Positions 1 to 5,176 of a stretch of DNA of 8,295 nt are shown here, in pieces. The position numbers were made by a program, and so were the translations under genes. This DNA is from Campylobacterota bacterium (GTDB taxonomy: Bacteria > Campylobacterota > Campylobacteria > Campylobacterales > JAADDG01), in the NCBI GenBank assembly GCA_013154075.1, contig JAADDG010000229.1, positions 1-8,295 on the forward strand, in the 5' to 3' direction. Every line of letters starts with the position of its first letter. Positions within the stretch are counted from its first letter, which is position 1. Below the pieces are notes generated by a model. The model had not been told where the DNA came from, searched no databases, and saw nothing but the letters and a program-made list of their open reading frames with translations.

Positions 1-321
1 AAAGATATAAAATATACTCAAAAAATTCTTCTTTTTTTGGATAAGACCTTTTTGATAAGTATTTATGATAAAAAACTTGATAGTTTCACCACTTTGAACG
101 AAGATCGCAACTTCGAAAATTTTATATTGAATGCCGACTTGGATAAAGAGGGGAGAGATTATATTATCAATATTTTCGTGTCTATCTTTATCGTTATTTA
201 CATAACTATTTATGTCGAGGTGTTTGTAGAGAGTGATGCGGATAGGTTTGTAAAAGATAGTAAAAGTAGGTTGATGATAGATAAGATCGAACATAATATC
301 TCCATAAAGGCTTATAAATGA
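1..321 (+). CDS. C-terminal part of an unidentified hydrophobic protein (5' end outside window)
   Basis: The reading frame is open from base 1, so this is the tail of a longer gene. The first candidate start inside the window is a TTG at 37 with no ribosome binding site before it, and I do not regard it as the real start. About 106 residues are visible. A strongly hydrophobic stretch of about 22 residues, rich in Ile, Val and Phe (around bases 160-225), could be a transmembrane helix or, given its beta-branched residues, buried beta strands. A charged, Lys/Asp-rich tail follows. The TGA stop at 319-321 overlaps the ATG of the next gene (ATGA, 318-321), so the two are probably translationally coupled and work together. 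The last 35 residues (beta, helix, beta pattern) faintly recall the repeated C-terminal units of the downstream protein, but this is too weak to assign a family. No function is recognised. Confidence 0.6.
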   Translation, partial: KDIKYTQKILLFLDKTFLISIYDKKLDSFTTLNEDRNFENFILNADLDKEGRDYIINIFVSIFIVIYITIYVEVFVESDADRFVKDSKSRLMIDKIEHNISIKAYK

Positions 322-2654
322 AAGTAAGAAATATTTTTAAAGAGGAGGTTTTAAATAAGAGTTTAAGGCTTTTGCAATTGGAAAAGCTTTTAATAATTGC
401 CAAAGAGATAGAATTTATAGAAAATATTTTATATTACTATTACGGATATAATGATGAGATTTCCAATACCGCAAAGGAGAATATAAAAAAACTCTTGGAG
501 GATATAAATAGTTTAAAAGACAAAATAAAAGAGTTAGAAGAGATAAACGATAAGGAAGTTTTGGGAATTAACGAGAATTTGAATTTTATAATTTTTTATG
601 ATTATACGAGAACGCAGATAGATGAAATGCTTCTTGTGATAGATGCTTTATACACTAAGATGAATCAGCTTTTTGGAGAGATGTTAAATCAATATCTTCC
701 ATATCCTACATTCTTTGGAAGAAGATATTCAAGTAACGGTTTAATGATGTTTTTGGATAATTATTATAAGTATCTCTCTTTAAAGCTTGTATCTTTTAAA
801 AAGAACAGTATAGTTTTGGGATGGAGTTATAACAGCGGGTTTAAGTATAAAATTTTTAGGAATAGGGATTTAAAGAGAGTAAATTATAGTCATACCACTT
901 ATAATAATTATATAGAACTTCCTTATTGGTATTATGAGCTTCCTCTTTTGATTCCGGCAATCACTCATGAGGTGGTTGAGCTCTCTATAAAAAGTGGAGA
1001 GAATTTTATTTTTTATCGAGATTATAAGAATTTTAAGAGAATTTTCGAGAATTTTTTTTATGACAATTCGAATCGTTTAGTTAGGCATATAGGGGATGTT
1101 TTAGGATATGATTGGATAGTGGACGAACTTAGCATGGATCTTTTTTCGGATATCGTCTCTTATGAAATTCACGGAGAATCTTACATCCACACTCTTTTTC
1201 ATAATCTGCTCGGAGAGAATATAGCGAAGGATTTTTTGAATATTATATATGAAGAGGACGGGTATAAAATAAAGGAGTACTCTTTTAAAGCCAACGATTG
1301 GTTTTTTTCTTCAAAGAGAGATCATAATCATCTAAGACTCTATTTTATGCTTTATTATTACCAAAAAGATAAAAATATTTCGAAAGAAGATAGTAAATTT
1401 CTTGTTATGAAGAATCTGCTTGATAATATAATTCCTTTGGATAATTCTTCTAAGAGTTTAAGAGGGTTTGATTATATTTATAAAAATAATTTTCCGAATT
1501 TTTATCACACTTACGAGGTTGTGAGTATTTATCTAAAACAGCTTTTTATGAAGCTTATAAATAGCAACTTTAAAATAAAATATGAAAAGGATGATTTTAT
1601 AACTAAAAATATAGATTTCAATGTTTTGTGGGATAGCAGATTTAAAGTTTTGGAAAGCGAAGAGAAAGATATAGTACCGTATAAAGGGGAATTTAGAAGA
1701 CTTGTTCATAATGTGACTAATAATTTGAATATTCAAGAGATAGGTAAGGATATAAAAATTTTGATTTTGCGAAAAATAAGAAAAGATGTCGTTAATAAGA
1801 GTATTTTGGAACCTGACGATTTAATGAAATATATGAATGAAATGATAGAAGATAATTCTAACGGCATCGATAAAGCTTGGATAGCGTACGGAATATACGA
1901 TATAGCTATATTGCAATCAAGAGGGGATAGAGTGGATCTGCAAAAAGAGCTTAAAAGAGTGATGGATAGATTTAGAGATCCTAAAAGTAGATCTTTTTCG
2001 CTCGAATATTTCGATAGTAAACATATTTTGATGGCGGTGACAGAAGAGATAAAAGATAAAGAGTATATGAGATCTTATCAAACCGGATTTAATCTTATTA
2101 TAAATATAGAGTTGAAAAAAGCTGTTTGTGAAAATTTTAGGAAAGAAAATATAAAAAAGATGAGCGGATACGAAAATCTGAAAGAGGCTATTGAAGAGAT
2201 AGAAAAGATTCTTATTTCAAATAGGAGTAAATTTAAAAAAGCTCAAATTTTTAAATCTTTGGGGCCGAAAGATTTGACCGTGATTATTGAAAACGCCGAC
2301 GTCGATAGTTTGTATCTTCTTATAAACGAGATAATGAAAGCTTCTCAAGTCAATAGGACTTTTAGTATTTTCTGTTCGGATAATAAAGATATTAAGATAG
2401 GAAAAGAGTATATATTCACTTCTTATATAAGAGTACCTAAGGGGTATAAAAATAGAAATAGAGAGAATATAGAAGATATTTTAAAAAACCGTTTTAAAGA
2501 GAATATAAAACTGTATCAAACCACCGGCGTTATGGATTATAAAATAGAGTGGAGGGATTTGAAAAGTACGGAAAAACTTTTTGATAATTATAAAGTATTT
2601 CTAAGAGCGATGACGGATTATCAAACCAAAATAGAAAAAGAAATCGTTTGCTAA
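318..2654 (+). CDS. Large unidentified protein: degenerate zincin-like domain plus repeated RAM-like (Lrp/AsnC ligand-binding-like) units
   Basis: 778 residues, no signal peptide, so probably cytoplasmic. The ATG start follows AAAGG (306-310) and overlaps the previous stop. Residues about 15-80 are Lys/Glu-rich helix, likely coiled coil. Residues about 120-345 resemble a zincin-type metallopeptidase domain: a hydrophobic helix leading into HEVVE (217-221), a second helix with DELSMD (269-274; Glu270 would be a gluzincin-type third ligand) and DHNHLR (335-340), which I compare with the HPPxxxR segment of similar uncharacterised proteins. The second His of HExxH is Glu, so classical zinc binding may be lost. 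The C-terminal third has three GxxD motifs (GIYD 525-528, GPKD 649-652, GVMD 737-740), each opening a strand-helix-strand unit; residues about 697-777 fit a complete RAM domain well. It is AT-rich relative to the right half of the window. Possibly a regulatory or conflict-system component; function not assigned. Confidence 0.85.
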   Translation: MKVRNIFKEEVLNKSLRLLQLEKLLIIAKEIEFIENILYYYYGYNDEISNTAKENIKKLLEDINSLKDKIKELEEINDKEVLGINENLNFIIFYDYTRTQIDEMLLVIDALYTKMNQLFGEMLNQYLPYPTFFGRRYSSNGLMMFLDNYYKYLSLKLVSFKKNSIVLGWSYNSGFKYKIFRNRDLKRVNYSHTTYNNYIELPYWYYELPLLIPAITHEVVELSIKSGENFIFYRDYKNFKRIFENFFYDNSNRLVRHIGDVLGYDWIVDELSMDLFSDIVSYEIHGESYIHTLFHNLLGENIAKDFLNIIYEEDGYKIKEYSFKANDWFFSSKRDHNHLRLYFMLYYYQKDKNISKEDSKFLVMKNLLDNIIPLDNSSKSLRGFDYIYKNNFPNFYHTYEVVSIYLKQLFMKLINSNFKIKYEKDDFITKNIDFNVLWDSRFKVLESEEKDIVPYKGEFRRLVHNVTNNLNIQEIGKDIKILILRKIRKDVVNKSILEPDDLMKYMNEMIEDNSNGIDKAWIAYGIYDIAILQSRGDRVDLQKELKRVMDRFRDPKSRSFSLEYFDSKHILMAVTEEIKDKEYMRSYQTGFNLIINIELKKAVCENFRKENIKKMSGYENLKEAIEEIEKILISNRSKFKKAQIFKSLGPKDLTVIIENADVDSLYLLINEIMKASQVNRTFSIFCSDNKDIKIGKEYIFTSYIRVPKGYKNRNRENIEDILKNRFKENIKLYQTTGVMDYKIEWRDLKSTEKLFDNYKVFLRAMTDYQTKIEKEIVC

Positions 2655-2704
2655 AAAGGCTCTAAGAAGCGAAAAATTCGTAGATTTTATAACTTCTTAG
2701 AGCC
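2653..2704 (-). terminator. Rho-independent terminator for the cytochrome pair
   Basis: A perfect 12-bp inverted repeat (2658-2669 with 2693-2704) encloses a 23-nt loop. Read on the minus strand it is followed by five T residues (AAAAA at 2653-2657 on the + strand), the layout of an intrinsic terminator. The upstream arm contains the TAA stop (2697-2699) of the small cytochrome gene. Read on the + strand the same stem begins 3 nt after the stop of the 778-residue protein gene but has no T-run behind it, so it would at most be a weak terminator or 3'-end stabiliser in that direction. Confidence 0.75.
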
Positions 2705-3002
2705 CTGAAATGTAAGATGCCAAATCCTCTATTTGACGCTCCGTCAAAGTTTGGAGTTGCTTTTTCATAACTTTGGCCGTGTTGCTTAGTGAGGCGTCTC
2801 CTTCTTTGAAAGAGTTTAATTTTTGTAAAATCACCTCTTTCGGTTGTCCGGCTATTTCCGGGCTTCTGTTGAAAGCCTTGTGTTTGCCGTCTTCTCCATG
2901 GCATCCTGCACACTTTTTATGATATATCGCCGACGCGTCTCCCCCAAAGAGGGAGAGCGAACAAAACCACAAAGCCATACCCATTTTGATGAGCTTTTGC
3001 AT
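2697..3002 (-). CDS. Small periplasmic c-type cytochrome (Class I, c553-like)
   Basis: 101 residues: an electron carrier with one covalently bound heme. A signal peptide occupies about residues 1-21 (Lys-containing start, hydrophobic core MALWFCSLSLF, then GG), placing the mature protein in the periplasm. The heme-attachment motif CAGCH lies at 31-35, soon after the mature N-terminus, and Met79 is the likely distal heme ligand. The protein ends in the usual amphipathic helix (IEDLASYISGL). The length is normal for the family. The ATG start lies 12 bp after the stop of the lipoprotein cytochrome gene, preceded by AAGAAAG, so the two are co-transcribed. The protein aligns with the heme domain of that neighbour over its full mature length, and their DNA is almost the same around the stop codon, suggesting local duplication. 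The redox partner cannot be told from the sequence. Confidence 0.92.
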   Translation of the reverse strand: MQKLIKMGMALWFCSLSLFGGDASAIYHKKCAGCHGEDGKHKAFNRSPEIAGQPKEVILQKLNSFKEGDASLSNTAKVMKKQLQTLTERQIEDLASYISGL

Positions 3003-3014
3003 TTGTCGACTTTC

Positions 3015-3713
3015 TTAGAGTTTTGAAATATATTCCGCTACCGCTTTTATTTCCGCGTCGCTTAGATTTTTAACTTGGCCTTGCATCAATCCTTTCATAG
3101 CTCCGCCATAGCTTCCGTCTTTATATCCGTGTAGAGCTTTTTCGATTTTATCGGCAGGCCATCCTGCAATTACTTGAGATTTGCCGAGAGCTTTTTTCTC
3201 GGCTTTCGCTCCGTGACATCCCGCACATTTTGTATAGACTTCTTTTCCGTCCACTGAGGATTTTTCTGTGCTAACAGCTTTTGTTACTGCCGCACCGGCT
3301 GCCGCTATACCCTCTTTTGTTTTCTCGACCACCTCTTTAGCGGCTTCTTTCGTACCTGCCACCGCTTTTTTAGCTACCTCTTTAGCTCCCTTAGCTACAT
3401 CTTTTGCCGCTTCTTTTGTGCTCTCTACCGCATTTGATGCCGCCTCTGTCGCTTTTTGAGCCATATCGCTTGAAGCCTCCGCAGCTTTCGAGGCCGTCTC
3501 TTTGGTAGCTTCTACCGCTTTTTGAGTCATATCGGAAGTTTTTTCAGCTACCGCGTTCGCACTCTCTTTTACGCTCTCAGTAGCTTTTTCCATTACGCTT
3601 TTTTCGGTTTTTTGTTCGGCTTTTACGGCGTGTTCCTCTTTTTTGCTTTGTTCGCTACAACCGCTAAAAAGAAATGCCGCAGCTATTACACTGATAAGAA
3701 TATTTTTTGTCAT
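3015..3713 (-). CDS. Lipoprotein c-type cytochrome with a long LEA-like helical spacer
   Basis: 232 residues in three parts. (1) A lipoprotein signal peptide with lipobox LFSGC; Cys19 would be lipidated. (2) Residues about 25-150 are low-complexity Ala/Lys/Glu/Thr/Ser with an 11-residue-like period; for instance SDMTQKAVEA (60-69) recurs as SDMAQKATEA (82-91), 22 residues later. This resembles LEA-type or apolipoprotein-like amphipathic helix. (3) A Class I cytochrome domain with CAGCH at 163-167 and GAMKGLMQGQ (204-213), in which Met206 or Met210 is the distal heme ligand, ending in EYISKL. The heme domain alone has normal size; the spacer makes the protein about twice as long. The start is firm: ATG with AAAAGGAG 7 bp upstream (3721-3728). 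It is first of a two-gene unit with the small cytochrome. I infer a membrane-tethered electron carrier whose heme can reach across the periplasm. Confidence 0.92.
   Translation of the reverse strand: MTKNILISVIAAAFLFSGCSEQSKKEEHAVKAEQKTEKSVMEKATESVKESANAVAEKTSDMTQKAVEATKETASKAAEASSDMAQKATEAASNAVESTKEAAKDVAKGAKEVAKKAVAGTKEAAKEVVEKTKEGIAAAGAAVTKAVSTEKSSVDGKEVYTKCAGCHGAKAEKKALGKSQVIAGWPADKIEKALHGYKDGSYGGAMKGLMQGQVKNLSDAEIKAVAEYISKL
3264..3611 (-). repeat. Degenerate 33/66-bp coding repeats (11/22-residue helical repeat)
   Basis: This stretch encodes the Ala/Lys/Glu-rich spacer of the lipoprotein cytochrome. The clearest copies are 66 bp apart: the segments at 3451-3468 and 3517-3534 differ at a single base. 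Other units (encoding KEAAKDVAKGAKEVAKKA and TKEAAKEVVEKTKEG) are more diverged. A 66-bp unit equals 22 residues, two turns of an 11-mer pattern, consistent with growth of the spacer by in-frame duplication. Confidence 0.7.
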
Positions 3714-3730
3714 AAACAGACTCCTTTTTG

Positions 3731-3756
3731 AAATAAAAAATTTATAATAAATTTTA
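3731..3756 (-). promoter_or_regulatory. Candidate promoter of the cytochrome pair
   Basis: On the minus strand, TATAAA (complement of 3741-3746) or the overlapping TATTAT (complement of 3744-3749) lies just upstream of the AAAAGGAG ribosome binding site and could serve as the -10 element. No convincing -35 hexamer is present; the upstream DNA is only a string of A/T runs, which agrees with what is known of Campylobacterota sigma-70 promoters. The region is so AT-rich that chance matches are expected, so the exact site is uncertain. Confidence 0.35.
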
Positions 3757-3775
3757 CCTTTTATTAATTAAAAGG
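3757..3775 (-). terminator. Small inverted repeat downstream of queD, possible weak terminator
   Basis: CCTTTTA and TAAAAGG form a 7-bp stem with a 5-nt loop in the 96-bp gap between queD and the lipoprotein cytochrome gene. It is the only obvious stem in the gap. It could end the queD transcript or act as an operator upstream of the cytochrome promoter, but only two G-C pairs hold it and no clean T-run follows, so support is weak. Confidence 0.25.
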
Positions 3776-3809
3776 CAAATTAATTTTAATTAATAATTTT
3801 ATTAATTTA

Positions 3810-4391
3810 TTAAACGATTTGAGGATTTTCAAAAATCTCTCCCCTTAAGAGTTTATCCCACATTTTAGGATCTCTCCACTCTCTTTTTATCTGTTCGCTA
3901 AATTCAATCTCTTTGAGATTTATAAGTCCCATATTTTTATTATGAGCGTCTTTTTTGAAACACTGAGCATATCCCGTATCGGTTTCATGGACGATTATGC
4001 TGTGAACCTCTATTCCTTCTTCGCCGTTTTTCATTCTTGTCTGTTTCAAAATTCTCTCAACCATCAAAAATATCACTCTTGAATACTGCTCTGCGGACGG
4101 ATTTACCGGAAGGCATACCCATCTTTGAGAGAATTTTTTGATAAACTCGATATACTCCATATCGTCATTTTTCCAAAAAGTTGTAGCGTGATCAAAAGAA
4201 TCTATAATATCTTTAATAACTCCCTTCATTAATCCAAAATCGTAAACCATCTGTCCGTTATCTAAATAGTTGGATTCAAAAAGCACTTCCACTTTGTAAG
4301 AGTGGCCGTGAATGCTGTTTTTACATCTGTTTGAGGTACAATTTCTGACAATATGGGCGTTTTCGAATTTAAAGAGTTTTCTTATAATCAT
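3810..4391 (-). CDS. queD: 6-carboxy-5,6,7,8-tetrahydropterin synthase (QueD), enlarged form
   Basis: Converts 7,8-dihydroneopterin triphosphate to 6-carboxytetrahydropterin, the substrate of QueE, on the route to preQ0 and queuosine. PTPS-family marks are in order: FENAH (9-13; His13 zinc ligand), HGHSY (28-32; His28 and His30 zinc ligands), YDFG (50-53), FDHAT (66-70; catalytic Asp-His pair), the pterin-binding NPSAE (97-101) and VHETDTGYAQ (134-143). Cys23 (or Cys18) is the likely catalytic Cys; Cys23 sits four residues before HGH instead of the three in E. coli QueD. At 193 residues it is about 70 longer than E. coli QueD; the excess lies in the middle (about 70-95) and in a charged C-terminal tail (about 145-193). 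The ATG start is preceded by AGGAG, 11 bp after the queE stop. Next to queE, so the queuosine role is preferred over other PTPS activities. Confidence 0.9.
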   Translation of the reverse strand: MIIRKLFKFENAHIVRNCTSNRCKNSIHGHSYKVEVLFESNYLDNGQMVYDFGLMKGVIKDIIDSFDHATTFWKNDDMEYIEFIKKFSQRWVCLPVNPSAEQYSRVIFLMVERILKQTRMKNGEEGIEVHSIIVHETDTGYAQCFKKDAHNKNMGLINLKEIEFSEQIKREWRDPKMWDKLLRGEIFENPQIV

Positions 4392-4402
4392 TTTCTCCTC
4401 TT

Positions 4403-5170
4403 TTATCTTTTCTCTTCATTGTTCCAAAGTCTTATATGAAGCCTATCCATATAAAAGTAGCACTTTTTTATGCAAAATTCCGCTACGGCGGGTGCGTTTT
4501 TCTCCACTTCTTTGGCATTACTTCCCATAGGCATGCAAAAAACCGTCGGGTTATTATAACTTATTATAATATCTTCTATCTCCCTTTCCGCTTTTTTGGA
4601 TGAAATGAGCTCTTTATCCAGAACGAATTTAAAAAATGAATCTTTTGTATTTTTTATTATGCTGTCTATAGCTTTTTTGTTCACTCTCTTCTCGTAGCTT
4701 TCGCCGGAGTTTGAGAGTTTGACGCTCATGGCAAATACGATATCTTTGTATAGAGGATATTTTTTGAAATTTACGAAAATGGTGGCGTTTGTCTCTATAG
4801 TGATTTTGTGTTTTTTGGTTAAAAAGTATTTTAGAGTTTCGATAAGCTCTCTCTCTTTGTAGTACAAAAGGGGTTCTCCGCCGGTTACGACGATATCGGG
4901 TTTGCAGTTTTTGGGAATAAGATTTTCTATTTTTGCGATGAGAGCGGATGGAGATGTGATCTTTTCCCAAAGAAAAGAGAAGTGTTTTCTATTTACCGCT
5001 CTTATGGAATCGCAGCCTTTAAGCTTTTTGCCGTCTATCGGGGAGATGGCCGTGGATTGGAAACCTTCGCACTTTAGATTGCATCCTCCAAGACGAATGA
5101 AGATGGAAGGAGTTCCGGCATATTTGCCTTCGCCTTGGAAGGAGTAAAAACTCTCTACGAGATATATCAA
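4403..5170 (-). CDS. queE: 7-carboxy-7-deazaguanine synthase (QueE), radical SAM, with altered cysteine motif
   Basis: Radical SAM enzyme that rearranges 6-carboxytetrahydropterin to 7-carboxy-7-deazaguanine, the step after QueD. Family marks: N-terminal ESFYSFQGEGKYAGTP (6-21), GGC at 28-30, TGGEP (96-100, SAM binding), ETNAT (126-130), SVKLS (149-153) and a C-terminal RLHIRLWN (243-250). The usual CxxxCxxC is not present: the sequence is Cys30-NLK-Cys34-EG-Phe37, and the next nearby cysteine is Cys53 in KGCDSIRAV. Cys53 probably supplies the third cluster ligand. The start is TTG (5168-5170): an in-frame TAG lies six bases upstream and the family's N-terminal motif begins at once, leaving no other choice. 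There is no clear ribosome binding site, so translation may depend on coupling to moaA, whose stop is 6 bp upstream. Length of 255 residues is a little above the E. coli enzyme. Confidence 0.93.
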   Translation of the reverse strand: MIYLVESFYSFQGEGKYAGTPSIFIRLGGCNLKCEGFQSTAISPIDGKKLKGCDSIRAVNRKHFSFLWEKITSPSALIAKIENLIPKNCKPDIVVTGGEPLLYYKERELIETLKYFLTKKHKITIETNATIFVNFKKYPLYKDIVFAMSVKLSNSGESYEKRVNKKAIDSIIKNTKDSFFKFVLDKELISSKKAEREIEDIIISYNNPTVFCMPMGSNAKEVEKNAPAVAEFCIKKCYFYMDRLHIRLWNNEEKR

Positions 5171-5176
5171 CTTCTA

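Noticed and set aside
37..39. TTG as the start of the first gene.
   Set aside because: The frame stays open to base 1 and no ribosome binding site precedes the TTG, so it is more likely an internal Leu codon.
2662..2913. 83-residue frame on the minus strand overlapping the small cytochrome gene.
   Set aside because: It is out of frame with the cytochrome, which has a signal peptide and heme motif; the alternative product is basic and low-complexity without family features.
3264..3611. Repeated units that might be a CRISPR array or minisatellite.
   Set aside because: Repeats are in-frame, degenerate and without unique spacers; they encode the helical spacer of the lipoprotein cytochrome.
3714..3809. 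A preQ1 or molybdenum-cofactor riboswitch in the gap.
   Set aside because: The gap lies downstream of queD rather than ahead of the queuosine or moaA genes, is nearly all A/T, and shows no such structured core.
4629..4970. 113-residue minus-strand frame within queE.
   Set aside because: Shifted frame of queE, Lys/Arg/Ser-rich, no recognisable motif.
5070..5081. QueE as a pseudogene or non-radical-SAM homologue because Phe replaces the third Cys.
   Set aside because: All other QueE motifs are intact, the frame is clean, and Cys53 offers a plausible replacement ligand.
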